This document shows positions 23,616 through 37,400 of a stretch of DNA of 64,000 nt, piece by piece (the first letter of the stretch is position 1; each line of letters begins with the position of its first letter). Origin of the DNA: Xestospongia muta (Eukaryota > Porifera > Demospongiae > Haplosclerida > Petrosiidae); NCBI GenBank assembly GCA_963693285.1, contig OY848919.1:8799461-8863460 (forward strand), written 5' to 3'. The position numbers and the translations under genes were made by a program. The notes beneath the pieces were generated by a model. The model had not been told where the DNA came from and did no database searches. It saw only the letters and a program-made list of their open reading frames with translations.

Positions 23616-24849
23616 TAGAATGTATTTTAATTAATTATTAAAACTGTAGTTAATAAGTAGTGATTTTTCCTTTGTATTATATATCTCAAATATTCTTTAT
23701 AATCAGTGTTATTTAAAAAACATGTGTTATACATAATTGGTCATCCTGTGATTACATTGACTTATGATCGTTAGTTTTAGTTTGTTCTATGGTCTTGAGT
23801 ACTGTAATGTATTGGAGAATCAACGCTAATTACATACGTTTCTTCATTTCCATGACAACATATTAAGTATTCACAATGGCATCTGATTCTTCAATTCTCT
23901 AAAAAATAGTTCCAACATAGTCATCTCTTGTCTTTCTTAAAGTGAAGGAGATCATTTCTATCAGTAGTAATAGATGTTTGTATTATGTGATAGTAATAAT
24001 GTATCTGACTATTGTATCCAAACTTACTCCAGACTTGTTGTGTCTTGTTACCATCTTTTGAAATGACCACTTCATTCCCATCAGTATTGATATAGTGAAG
24101 AGCAGGTTTGTATTGATCTACTGGTTAATATGATAATAATGATGGTGTCCTTAATGATGAGTAGATTATAATAGATTATATTATAATGTAGTGTGCACTG
24201 TTGGGGTAATTGCAGTTGGTAATTGTAATTAGCTGTAATCATTACATCATTCATAAAAATTGTAATTGTAATTGCAATTGTATACCTGTAATTGAGAAGT
24301 AGTTGGGTGGCTAAGCTACTATACAATAAATCTAGTCTGGTAAATGGTTGTCGCATCACGTGATGTACACATGACCATAATCATTATGGCAAAGAAAGCC
24401 ATAATATGGTTTTATGAAACTATCTTGCAAATTACCCTGTAACCTTCATTCACAAGGTCATGAATGATGTAGTACACTTGTATAGGGTACTGATAATAGC
24501 TATTGTAATAGTGTGTAATTGCTATCAATTTTTTGTTGTAATTGCTGTGTAAGGTGTAATTGTTAATTGAACTTGAAATTTGGTGATCCAAAACAGAAGT
24601 AATGGTAATTGTAATCAATTACTTTTTTATGGCAATTGCCACAACACTGGTAGTGTGTACATGTACTTTCCGTCATTCTATCAAAATGTCAGCTGCTATA
24701 CTTGATGCAATAATAAAATATATATTTTCTGGGAGGTAATGTCCTGATACATGATGAATACATCACATCACTTCATTGGAATATGGCATGATATCTTAAT
24801 GTGTCTATATTCAGCACTATCGGTAGTATTATCTCTCTTCTCTGATTCA

Positions 24850-25080
24850 TTAAGTATTGCAGCCCTATTCTTTCTAATTGTCCTAACTCATAAGAGGATC
24901 TTGAGTGTGTAGGCAGTTGCTGTATGGTGTGAAGTGAACATGTGACAAAATGAACATAAACCTTAGTAAAGGAACTGGAGTGGATGGTGGACAAAGAGGA
25001 GTTGTACAAGAGCATGTGGGTGTGGTCTATGGAGAGATAGTATAAGCTAATGATTGATGTCAAGTGTTAACATATCAATC
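24850..25080. repeat. dispersed repeat, copy 1 (other copy 47,065-47,300)
   Basis: Shared ordered blocks include CTATT...TCTA, ATTGTCCTAACTCA, GAGTGTGTA, AACCTTAGTAA/AACCTAATAAGG, TACAAGAG and GGTCTAT. The copies are diverged with small indels. No coding content was recognised. Confidence 0.5.
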
Positions 25081-25764
25081 AGTAAATATTACCACATATT
25101 ATTAATACATATTATGTACTAGTATGGACAATATATATGGGTGCTTACACTATATAGTCAAGAGCAGCTGGAAAAGACTAACCTGTCCCTTTCTCTCTTT
25201 GCACAAGACTTTGTAAGACAGTTGAGATTTTGAAGCATTAGTCTTGTCCTTCTATAAATAATTATAATAATAACTAGTAATATAACCAGTGACTACTACA
25301 TATATTGACAAAACCAATGATATGTAGTTAACAGTTCTTGATTTTGTATTTCACTATGACGATCACTATGGAGACAGCAGTAGTAAGAAGGTGAGAGAGA
25401 ATTATAAAACAAGTAATCATATGACATACTTTAGAACTTGGCTCAACATTATTGTTAATGTCTGATAAATGTTATATATATTTTGTGTATGTTCTTTTCC
25501 TAAGAAAGTGATCATACACTGCAGTGTATATATACTGTGTATTAAGAGAATGACTGACATTAGAATAATAAACCTGCAAATGAACTTCACCCTAATTAGA
25601 CTTCTGAGTATGCCCAAATCGTACACCCACCCTTTTTCATCTCACTCTGCATTATGGAAGAGGGGAGTGTTCCTAAAGATTTAGGCAAGTACAGAACTAT
25701 TTTTGTCTGTAGAAGATAAAAATAATAATACCCATTTGCCTCTATTTATGCAGAAATCTGAGCT

Positions 25765-25768
<4 letters not shown>

Positions 25769-25802
<34 letters not shown>
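25769..25802. repeat. (TC)n microsatellite
   Basis: An uninterrupted run of TC dinucleotides. It creates a meaningless Leu-Ser reading frame. Confidence 0.95.
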
Positions 25803-25803
<1 letters not shown>

Positions 25804-27039
25804 AGATTTGTTTCTTGCTGCACACTACAAATCAAAATATAATCATCTGGTACTGTTAACAAAAGTGCTTATTCCCACTAATTTCTATTACAGATTAGAA
25901 TCCCAATAGTTTATTACTAACACTTTTCTGGGATCTTTGACTCTTGAACAGCACCAAGCTAGTAGTGCAATCTAATTCATAAATACTAAGGATACAATGC
26001 TTGTCTTTCATATATTGCTAGATCTATGATTTTTGAGATCTATTGCCCATTAGGAGTAGAATAAATGATCATTGAAGTAGTTGAGATGTCTCTCACTTCT
26101 ATTCTTTGCTGTTAGTCCTTATGATACATCATGCATGCAATTTATGTATCAGTCACTCTGTGGTCCTTTGGATACTTTTCACTGATAGATATTGTGCATA
26201 GAGATAGAGAATCTTTATATAAAATGTTAGTTTAGTTTTTGAAATGTCACTTAGGTCTTCATTCAAGTTTGCTCAAGAACAAGAAGACAGTACTCTATAT
26301 ATTCCTTATATTTAGTACTGAACATTGCAAAAAATTGACAGGTTTTCTGTAACCATTTACAGTTTAGATGGTGTTTTTTATTATTTTTAGTTTTAGGTTG
26401 TGTGTAGACAATTTTTACTATTTTATGTTTATGTTTATTATTCATTAAAATGACATATATAATTAATGAGAATACTCGGCCTATTATGAATATTAAGTAT
26501 TCTTTATCTGGCTAGGAGCAGTCTAGGCTTAGGTACATTGTGCCAGCATATTTTTGAGCATAATAGGTATGCTGAAGCATTGAGCATATACTGGCATAAT
26601 AGGGGTGTTTTTTTAATAATGACCTATTTTTTAAAAAAAAATTTATTCTTGTTACAAGTTGCTGCTAGTTCTAGCTAGTGCATGCGAGGACACCGATAGT
26701 CTGACACTGTTTGTATGATGTATACATGCCTATGTCAAATGATGTCATGCCATGTGCAAGTTAAGTGTAATTTACATGTACATTTGACAGCTGGATTGGC
26801 ATGTGGATTGAGGATGGCTATGACTGTGTCGAGACATCTATCATGCTACAATACAATGATTGCTAATTGACACTAAAAATACCCTAATGACATTATTATT
26901 ACCTCTTTCTTCTTATGAAATAAAGCATAATTTAAGCATAATACGTTAAGTTTAGGAGCATAATAGGGAGATTCAGTAAGCATTGGAACATAGGATAATA
27001 GGCTGAAAAACAAGCATAGTGTGCCAAAGCCTAGAGCAG

Positions 27040-27135
27040 TCCAGCAACTTTAGCTCCACCCTATCAAAAGTACACGAAACCACAAATATTTGATAATAAG
27101 GCGTGATTATCTAGTTCCTGAGGAATGTGCTGTTA
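27040..27135. repeat. inverted dispersed repeat at the start of the Death/Roc-COR gene
   Basis: The 90 or so bases just upstream of the Death-domain exon (CAGCAACTTTAGCTCCACC ... GATTATCTAGTTCCTGAGGA) reappear as the reverse complement at 43,410-43,500. Because it abuts the first coding exon, it probably includes promoter or 5' untranslated sequence of the gene. Confidence 0.65.
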
Positions 27136-27174
27136 CTTCAACGCAGTCTTTGTTTTGAATGTTTTCTATCGACT

Positions 27175-30100
27175 ATGGCAGAACAAACGGATGACACGTA
27201 TTTCCAACAGTTTTTGAACGAAAGACCAACACTTCAAGAGTTATGTGAACACGTTAGAATTGGTAGTAAGTGGTACACCTTTGGTGTACTCCTCAATTTA
27301 GATATCATTGAACTAGAGGCTATCAGAGTGATAGTTGAAGACCGTGATTTTAAAGCTTTAAAGATGTTTAAGCTATGGCTGAGTACTAATCCCAATGTTA
27401 CAAGAAGAGAAGTTATAGAGACACTCCAGAACGAAGCTATTGGTGCGAGTGCTGTTGCTGAGGATTATATTAAGGCATTTAAAATTATTAAAGAAGGTAT
27501 AGTCTAGCAAGGACCTGATAGCACATCTATACCTAAATGATTCTGTAACACATTATGCTAGCAGTTAAGAGTTATAAATGTTTATCTCAAGTTGTGAAGA
27601 TGGTGTCCCTAATATTAATAGTAACGTTTTCTTCTTTTAGATAGTAGCCAGTAGTTTCAGCTAGTTTTTGATTACTTTAATTTATTGAGTTCTTCCCATT
27701 TCAACTGTTACCATTCATTACTGTAAAACAAGTTGCTCTATTACAATTTCTCAGACCCTTACTTGTCCCTCATTATATCATAGGGGTTGGGTCTGGCTTA
27801 TGAGACAACATGTGCAAGTGTTCCAATACTTAATGTAAATTTTAGTCCTATAACTATATCAAATGATAAAATACTTTTGTGTGACATTCTATTGCTTTGA
27901 AGTATATTAATATTGAATAAGAATCCTAAGAAGTGAAAGTAAAGTGTTGAATTGTTTGTTCAATGTCTCTTTAATAGGAATGGTGAATGTAGTGTGTCTT
28001 TCTCTATTCTTTAAATACATTGTACATACTCACTAGTAGTGTCCATGTTCTATTTATTTTTTCACTACTAATAATGACAAAAAGTGTATTGTAATTGTTA
28101 ACAACAACAAAATTTATACTAGTATATAATCGTAAGTATTATTAAAATGAAAGTATGCCTTTCTCTTTTATTAGAAGCTGTTGTTAACAAGTTGATACCT
28201 ATTATTCGTGTTGTCCTTACTAAACACTACATTTCATTACATGAATCAAGTATAAATTGTCTACAATTACTAGCTAATAAGATGTATGTTGCTGGTCTTG
28301 TTAGCTTATCAGTCCAACACTCACCTTCATTTGATATTATCATCGATGAATTTATATCAGGGCTGAGTTTTATGGGCAGTCTTTCTCAAACAGAGCAATA
28401 TTGTGCCACATTCTTGTCAATATTTACTAAATTAGGACATACATGTGCTCTTGTTGGTGAAGCCCTTCAACATGACTTGATTGAAGACTGTAGAGCTGAA
28501 TGTGGTGTAGAACTACAACTAGGTATGTAATTTAATTACATAAACAAAAGAATAATGGTAGGGAAATTAAAATGTCTACATAATGTTATAAATTACACGT
28601 TCAATAGCTGTAGAAATAGTTAAATCATAAGTATCATTTTGTATATTAGGCGGGTTGTAACACAATGTGTATGTAGGGATGACCCATACTAGTTAATGAT
28701 ACAGTCGAACCTCCCTTAAAATCATGAAACTATGCTGTCTAAATGAGTTTCTGTGACATGAACTACATGCACACTCTCTGAAGTACAAAAACCTCTATAT
28801 TTTGTTAGTAAATGTTGTAATAATTATCGTTAGTTGAATTGTCTCTCATAACAGAAAGTGGGTATGCCTAATAGAAAAAATGACATTACTGGTTTTAAGA
28901 GAATCTCTAGAGATTTTTCCATTATCCTTTCCTGAGCTTAGGGCTCAATAAATTTATTATGTACTACTGGCTTGAATATTATCTCTGCCATTTATGGTTT
29001 AACTATTAATGATGAGGCAAGAATATCAGTCTATGTAATTCATTATCAAATTATAAGAAAGATAAATTTTCTAAGCTATAAAGTTATGGCAAACTTTAAT
29101 GAGATTCATAAGCTGTCAAAACTGCAAAAGCATGTTTTGTGCAGGTAGCAAGATTTGCTTTTAGCAAAAGTTTAAGGTCAATTTTTTCAATCCATGTGAA
29201 CATTTTTATAGTCACAAATTTATAAAGAAACCCTCAAAAAGGAATTGACAAAAGTTTTTTTTTTTAACAATATTCTTTGTAACAAGGAGTATTTTAAGTT
29301 TAATGGAAGTCACAGTAATCACTTTTCTTTTATAACTTAAGTAGAAAATTCTTATTACAAGATTTGAAATATTTCTGGCTCAATATTTTACTATTGCTAA
29401 TCAATATTCATAATGATTTATTTTAATAGTAATTTAGTCGTGATTGAAAATTTCTTTATTTCTAAATACAGGACACATCTGTAAACAAGATACGTTATCT
29501 TTGTAGCAATGACTTTAAATTAGGATGTTCCACCATACATTTATATATTAAGAGACAATATTTATCAAAAGCTAATCAGAACCTCTCAATTCTACACAGC
29601 AACACTTGAAAGTTTGTAGAGGAAAAGCTGTACTCTAGATTTTACCTAAAAACTATATACATTCCTAAGCTTGAGTAAATCATATATTGCATACATTATA
29701 TTAAGGTTGCTATATCTTATAATAATATTCATAGTCATACTTTTTGAGTTTGGGTCAGTTCTATATAACACATGTAAAGCTTTCGTTTTTCATAAATGAC
29801 ATAGTGGCTGGTTTATACACAGGTAGAACAAGTCTGTTATTGTTCATGGGTCTATATGAACCAGCCAACTCAAGACTTTTAGGAAGTACTGCTCAATAGC
29901 CATATGCAATTTTATGAATTGAAAGTGAGAGATGGTTAGTATGAATCTCATGATAAATTAAATCTAATATAACATGGATAGGAGTAGGGGCTACGGAAGC
30001 TTCAGTCCCCCAAACCCCCAGCTAAAGCCACTGACACTTCTATATGGGACAAAATGGCAGACAAACAAAAGATTAAAACTGTTACAGAATGATTTTTTGC

Positions 30101-33100
30101 TTTTAAAAAATATCTGCCATGTTTCCTTTTAATTTGAATGTGCTTATTCTGATTAGCAAAATTATTAGTAAATTATCTAAGATTTTGTATTTGTCCAGGT
30201 CCTCTACAAGATAAAGAAAAGGATTTAGAATTTACTTTTGTCAAAAAGAAAGGTACAATAATCCAATCAATTATTAAATATGGTCACAAGAGCTGAGACA
30301 AATAATAATGTACATGATCACTCACTTGCTATAGAAAGTCTAGAGATTATAAAACCTGTGTATTTTTAATAAAATTTTTATTAACTTATTTATAACATTT
30401 TCATATCCTAGAAACCCCTGGCCAAGGGATTGGCTGGACAGCATTGAGGGTTCTATAATATACATTTGTAATACTATTTGTTGACCCATCCCCATAGCAA
30501 AAGTGAATTCAATACAGAAAAATTATTCACTCTCTGGTTTTATCAAGAATCTGATATTATAATTTAACATTTTGAATGGAAGTAATATAATACATGTAGA
30601 CCTTGCTATGGCTATTTTCACGAAAAACAGTTTACATTGAATTTCATGTTCATGTTGAAGTTTATTTATTACCTCTCCGCAAACTAGGAATTTGAAATAT
30701 TCATAAATCATTTGTTGCCATTTAAAGTCTTAACAGTAGATAACAATCAAATTATCACTTTTTTCTTTGCTTTATAATAGATTATTCTGATATACTTGTT
30801 AAAGCTCGTAGAGAGGGTTATGTCAAAATTAAATGGACCAAATGTTTTGTCTCTGGTCCTCCAGGAAGTGGAAAATCATCTTTCATGAAACTATTACTTG
30901 ATGAAGATCCACCAGACTGTCATCATAGCACTCCAGTAGTGGCAGTACCTGAAGTAAGAATGGTAACAACTACGCCTCTCATAGTTGGTAAAGCCACTCA
31001 GTCTTTTATTAAGGTAGGATTTGACTTATTAAAGGAGATGCTTGCTGAAGCTATCATGAAAGGAGTCAAACCACGTTCATTGCAAACAGTACAAAGTGAT
31101 AAAGATGATGGTAGTGATCATTCTTCTTCTGATGAAGCACAAGATCTTGAACAACAAGAAAATGAAGCATCTGTCTCTCAACCGTCTCCATTTTCTAATG
31201 CTACCAAAGAAATCCTAGAGAGATTACCTGGTGTGAAGACATCAACTCCTCTCTTGGAGTCACACTGGATATATGCAATAGACTCTGGAGGTCAAGCTGC
31301 TTTTTTAGACATTGCTCCTACTTTGTTACGTTATAATTCAGTGAATATTCTCACACACAAACTAAATGAAAAACTTGAAGACATATCAAAATTTTACTTC
31401 AGTATTAAAGGAGAAGTAATTGGTAATCCAGTGGAACGACAATTGACAAATCTGCAACTTATAGAAGCATCATTTCGCTCGCTCACATCTGTCAATCCAC
31501 CTGATTTACCTGGTATCCCCTGTTCAGTAGAAGCTCTCAAGCCATTTTGTCTAGTTTTAGGGACATTTTATGATAAGATAAGAGAGTCTGGTGAGTCTTT
31601 AGATGACAAAAACAGTAAACTCTATTCAACATTAAAACAATATGGAGATTCTTTAATTTTACATCGGTTCCGTGGAAAGGAAGTGATATTTCCTGTTAAC
31701 ACAATTACTAATGATATGGACAGACAAACAATAGCTGAGGAAATTCGTTGTGAAATATGCCAATGTTATATTGAGGCAGAGATTCCTGTTCGATGGTTCT
31801 TATTTCAGTTAGATTTAGAGAAGCACCAAATGACCTCTAATAGTTCTATTGTTACCAGGTCTGAATGTATCCATATTGGGAGTGCTCTTGAAATGGATGA
31901 GAGTGATGTTCATGCTGCCTTACTGTACTATCATGATTTAACCATTTACCTTTATTTCCCTGAAGTCCTCCCTAATGTTATCTTTGTTAATCCAAAGCCA
32001 CTTCTTGACAAATTGTCTCTGTTGATTAGTATTTCTTTTGCTAATGCTGTTGATCACTTAAAGAGAACACTAGGTATTCGTGTTCATCATAGTACTCATG
32101 AGAAACTAAAAATTCAAGGAATCTTTTCAAGGAATCTATTAACAGAATCCCTTTCACAAGGATTTTCAAAGGATTTTTCAGCTGATGATTTCTTGAAGTT
32201 GATGGAATACTTGTTTATTTTATCTCCTTTACCTCAGACAGGAGAATATTTCCTTCCCTGTGTCCTACCTACTACCACTGACTTAGAGTCTTTGAGAATT
32301 TCTTTTAAAGACAATATTGACCCTCTTATATTGACATGGAATGAAAAGCCTCTTCCACAAGGTCTTTTTCCTGCGATAATTGTTAACCTTCTTTCTCGTA
32401 AATGTTCACCGAAATTTTGTATTTCTCCTCCACGATCTGACAACTTCCACTTTCGTAATGCTATTTGTTTAGAATGTCCTAGCTTTGCTGGAGCAGTTCT
32501 ATTAGTTGATGGTATTTACTGGCTAGAACTATTGTACACTGGTCCACTAAATAAGTGTTATCATATATGTGAAGCGGTTAAAGTGGGAATTAAGGCAGTT
32601 GTTAATAAATTTCATTATATGCAGAGCTTTGAAGATCCTGAAAAACGATTTCATTGTCCATTTTGTAAGCAACCAGAACACTTATGTTATTTAAATGAAG
32701 ACAAGACAAAACTTACTTGTTTTAAAAATTACTCTCCTATTGACAAGAAACGCCAGCTACCTTGGTTAACACCTGATGTTAAAGGTATACTTGGTTATTA
32801 TATTATTTGATTACTTTTATGTTTACTTCCTTAGCTGACTTTGCTCATGAAATTCATGAAGAATCTGAAGGTGACATTCTACCTATGACAATTTTACATA
32901 CCAAGCTAGCTAATGATTAAAATGATATAATTTTGTGTCCTAATTTAAGTTTAAAGCTCTACAGTATTTTTCAAAAAATACAGTGTTCGGCTTATTCCTG
33001 AGAATATTGGCTATATTGTATTAGATTAGTCAGTAAATAGACCCCTCTGTGTGTTTAATATTGCATGTACTTTATATTCATATAGTAGTAATACTCATAG

Positions 33101-33667
33101 ACTGACCTTGAATTAGTTATTGCTCCAATTTTTGCTATTGTGTTTAGGACAATAGTTTGTTATTGTAATATAAGATGTACCTGCCTATCTTTTCTGTCTC
33201 AATATTTCACAGTTGAATACCAGGTATTTTACTACCCTTATTTAGTATAAATGACTTCTTATATCAATAACTTCCTATTAATTAACTCCTTATTAATTAA
33301 GGAGTATTTTAAAAACATTCCTTTTTAATGCAATATCCTTTTTTATATAGATAATACTCCTTTAAACTGTGTCACGGCTAAGAAAGTTTTAATTCAAAGT
33401 ACTGACATTATTGTTGAATCAGGTATTGACCCTGCTGTTTTGGCAAGGAAGCTCTATGCAAAAGAAATCATGTCTGACAATGTTTATGATAGAGTGAGAG
33501 ACAAGGCTGCTAGGGATTCAAATGAGGAGCGTCTTGAAGCCATTCTCAGTGATCTTAGGAGTCGTGTCAATAATGATGCCAGTATCTTGATGACATTTGT
33601 GGATATTTTGAAAGTTGACTTAAAACGACAAGACTTAGCTGATAAAATCATGTCAAAATTAAATTAA
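27175..33667 (+). CDS. Death domain, helical domain, Roc-COR protein with alternative C-termini
   Basis: Exons 27,175-27,496, 28,175-28,522, 30,199-30,252, 30,781-32,784 and 32,835-32,920 have GT-AG borders, joins all in phase 1, and encode 937 residues to a stop. Start MAEQTDD was chosen; an upstream ATG at 27,127 is in frame. Residues 1-107 are Death-domain-like. The second exon encodes a 116-residue helical domain I cannot name. GPPGSGKSS lies at residue 267 and DSGGQAAF at 409, with an acidic insert (SDKDDGSDHSSSDEAQ) between. The usual TKxD-type motif is weak (GTFYDK). COR (ALLYYHDLTIYLYFPE) and a Cys-rich module (CPFC...H.C...C) follow. If the last exon is skipped, 33,351-33,667 joins in phase 1 and adds a CARD-like domain (about 1,014 residues). 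There are no ankyrin repeats, unlike the two minus-strand relatives. Death, GTPase switch and CARD together suggest a death or immune adaptor; that role is inferred. Confidence 0.82.
33351..33667 (+). CDS. CARD-like alternative terminal exon
   Basis: Begins at TATATAG and, in phase 1, reads NTPLNCVTAKKVLIQSTDII, then ARKLYAKEIMSDNVYDRVRD, ERLEAILSDLRSR, LADKIMSKLN and a stop. It has the full family length with no breaks. It can join the long exon ending at 32,784 (phase 1) or, through a weak donor (GAAG|GTGACA) inside the exon at 32,835, the short linker. It could also be a remnant of a neighbouring copy, but its intactness favours use. Confidence 0.6.
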
Positions 33668-34139
33668 AGTGAGTCAATATATGTTTATTAGTAAGTATTC
33701 TCTTTTTTGTTTCTTAAATTTAGAATAAATTCATCAGTGGTATACAGAAACTGGAAGTTCTAATAAATATTATACGTGCAATCTATAACTATATAGGATT
33801 ATATAGATATCTATAACTATTTTAGATGCATTACAACTACAGTATGACGATGTACATGTTTAGCTAGTTTTACAATTTTAGTAATTAAATGATCTATTAA
33901 TTCATAGTAGTATTACTGAAGCAAAAAAACCGGTCAATGGTCAGAAGTGCACTAAATAAAGATATCCTGTCCATTTCTTCATAATATTGATGCAATGTAT
34001 TATCTATGATTAAAGTTATATTCTGTACATGTTCATTTTGTACAGTAAGTGATCATATTCTGCAGTATATATATATAAGTACCTAGTAGTGTACTTAGTA
34101 GTTGTTGTATGGAGTGACTGTCCTCTGTTGTACTCATGT

Positions 34140-34400
34140 ACAGACTGTTGTAGTACCTGTATCATTTTCTTGAACTCCACAAAACTACTGAGCTATATAT
34201 ACTACTTTATTCATATACTGTGTATTAGGAGAACTACTGACCTTAGAACAAACTCCATATATATGTGGTGTTGTTCAAATGTGCTGCTAATTTCAACAGA
34301 TTTCTCACTTCTAATTTTGTCCTGCAAGTGAGCTTGCAAGACAAATTTGGAGTAAGTCTAATGAATTAGACTTACTAAGCATGCACAGATTGTATCAACA
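34140..34400. repeat. dispersed repeat family, copy in the gene-poor stretch
   Basis: Blocks such as GACTGTTGTA, TGTATCAT, ACTGTGTATTAGGAGAA, CTTAGAAC and GCATGC.CAGATTGTA recur in order at 25,500-25,680, 43,140-43,400 and 47,325-47,470. All copies are diverged. No terminal repeats or coding sequence were identified, so the element type is unknown. Confidence 0.45.
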
Positions 34401-37400
34401 TCAGAGCCATCCTTTTTACTTCTTTATTTATAAAATATTCCTTTTCTACAAAGGCATCTTCATCATCATCAAAGGACAGACATATTTAGAAAGTAAATTA
34501 ATCATCATATTATATTGATGACAATTAAAATAGATATTATATAAAATATTGTTGGTTAAGACACCCTGAGCCCATCCCATAAAAAACAGAAGAGGTAAAT
34601 AGACAAATTTTGACATACGGATCAGTTATATAGTAAGAATTTAAAGATGCTTACATGATTTCACACGGACTTCATCTTTTTGGTCATAATATTGCTTCAA
34701 GATGCTCCTACAACACAGGATGTACCGCTTACTAACAGAATTATTTTAGGTATACTGTACTATACAGAGTACATTAGTGAAAGACTCTGATGACACAACT
34801 AGACTCCAACCAAAGTTCTAATTCCTTGATAACATGTATTTAGTTTAAACTGGTATTATAAAGCAAGCATCACATTGAATGGGCTAATACATATAACATA
34901 GCCAATAACAATTGTTATTATAAAGTATATTAATACCAGAATTCCACTCAATGAAGGACATCACTCTTGAGTTCACATTTCAAGATATTATGGATACATT
35001 AAATTAGTTTTTGATGACAAACAACAGTATCCTTATAATGGATAGAACATTTGTCCTTATAAAGTTCCTTCAAGTGTATGTAAACTGATATATATGATAT
35101 TTATAATATGTAATGTATACATTTATATTTATATCATATCTGGACCTAATACAATCCCTACATTAACTTATTGTGTATTATTGAAAGGAGTCAAACCTGA
35201 TAACATGAAGATAACTGTCATACAATTTAATAGTAATACTATTTCTTTGATTAAGTTACTGAAAACACAATATATAGCTATTACAATTTTTAGTTCAGGA
35301 TTATCAATCTAGATCAGCACCTCACTGACAGCAACATTTACTTCAGAGTATACACACACAACAATTGTAATATTGTTGACATCTTCAACAGTTACAACAA
35401 CACCATTTTTTTCTTTAAAAGTTTTGATTAATTAAATTACATTAAGCCAATATCACACTAGAATGTTATAAATAGTCTGCAAATTTAATAATACATCCAC
35501 ACTAGCCATCTATCTATCAATACTGACTATCTATCTACACTTGCTAGCTACCAAATTAATAGTGTATTTTTATAGGTTAATTTTTAAACTTCATGTAATA
35601 TAGCACTTAATGTCTGGACAACTAATATAAAGAACATTATATTTAATATAATATTGTATTATGTACATAGTGTAGTTTGAAGATAAAACATCAGAGAATG
35701 AAATGATGGAAAGAAATGATAAGAAAGTGAAAGACACTCTATTATCCAGAAGACAACTACATTTGAGTCTTCATCCTTTAGTCATATTGTTGTCCATTAT
35801 AATATATATGCACCAGACTTCCTCTTTGCTTGGGGAAGGAGTAGGGCATGGCAGTCCAGGACTAGACTAAAGGAAAGTTATTAGCTATATGAACTGTTTT
35901 ATATGATATTACAAATGTACATTTGGTTGCTGTTATAACTGCCATAATAAACCTGCCTTTTATATGCATATTGTACATGATTACTAGTAAGACAGTATGA
36001 TAACTTGTCTGAGTTATGGATGATGGGTAATTATAGTAAGCTTACATTATAACACAGATGCAAAGAGTCAAGAAGGATGACACATGTCTCTTATATATTA
36101 TTTTGTACACCAAGAAGTAAATTATTATAATATTGCTACATGTGGTTTTCATGAAATTAATTTCACTACTTTGTTGTAACAATGACATACAATGTACAAT
36201 AAGAACAATTTAGGTATGTTAATAATTATCATTTTTATAAGGGAAAACTATTGTACAGAATGATGAACATTAGTAATTGGAGTAAAGATTATGATGATAT
36301 CGTTCATGTCCGTGTAAGGGATACCAAAAAATAGAAATTGAATGATCTTATTTAAAAGGCATTGCATTTGTCTTCTAAATATACATTAGCAACTGCAGAT
36401 ATCATGCTAAGTAATCTATGATTTTTATAGCCAGAAGAACTATCATGGTCGGAAGGCTCTTGATCAGTAGCTGGCCAAACTGCATATACGTAGGTTAATA
36501 GACAGGACTAGAATACAGTTATAAATCCAATGCATTCCTGTGACAATATGACATATTAAATAATTACTCATTTTATAATATTGTTGAATAGATGAACCTG
36601 AGCATAGCTGCAGACACAGCTGACTGACAGTCCACAGTTCAGGTAGCTGATATTCTGGCAAATGCTGGTTATTATATGTTTTTAGAGCACAGTTCCAAAT
36701 GCTAATTTCAATTCTCATATTCTTTTAAAATTATAATTGTGTTTACATCTGGTGAGTTGAGGTGACACGTGTTGTGTAAGTGTACTGTCCAGAGTGTGGG
36801 TGTTGTTTGCTATGATCACAGATTGTTTTCTCTTAAAGATCATGTAAAGCAAACATAGTCTTGTTACCAGACTCCACTATGACCGGGAAGGAGTCTGGCA
36901 TCATAACATAAGACGCATTCAAAATAGAATGGCCTAATCAGATTCAAGCATTGAAATGTCCGAGGACAAGATATACTGTGTTAAAGATGACTTTTGGATG
37001 CCATTTAAAGGAGGAACAAGTAACAGCAATCACCATTTTTTTTGTCTGGGAGAGATATACACTTATTTTGTACCGACTGGGTTTGATTCAACTAAATGAC
37101 TTTTATTGCTAACATTGTCTTACCAAGCATTGAGGCTTTTAGTTATACAGTACAAACAGTACAAACTAAGTTGTCAGTATTCTCTTTATTGTGTGTAGCA
37201 ATCTCCTCTAATTTTTTGATTTACCATTTCTCTGCAATCCTACTTGGAACATTTCAACTAGCTGAGATAAAATTTTCTCATGTGCCTAAATTTCCCTTTA
37301 TGAAGTGTTTAGCTATAGAGTGTGGCTAATAGAACACTGTATTTAATTAATACATATAGGTTCCTATGTTTACAGTTAGGATCTAGGCACAGTAATAATT

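Larger units (their letters stand above)
23616..27030. other. intergenic, repeat-bearing
   Basis: No gene supported. It holds an AATTGTAATTGCAATT-rich low-complexity tract at about 24,190-24,620, one copy of a dispersed repeat at about 24,850-25,080 (second copy 47,065-47,300), a (TC)n run at about 25,769-25,802, and part of another dispersed repeat at 25,500-25,680. Confidence 0.5.

Noticed and set aside
25703..25909. Open frame with Leu-Ser repeats
   Set aside because: It is produced by the (TC)n microsatellite.
30855..30890. Calling the nucleotide-binding cores NACHT (true NLR)
   Set aside because: The DTGGQPEF and THRD motifs and the following COR block fit Roc-COR GTPases; NACHT proteins have an acidic Walker B instead.
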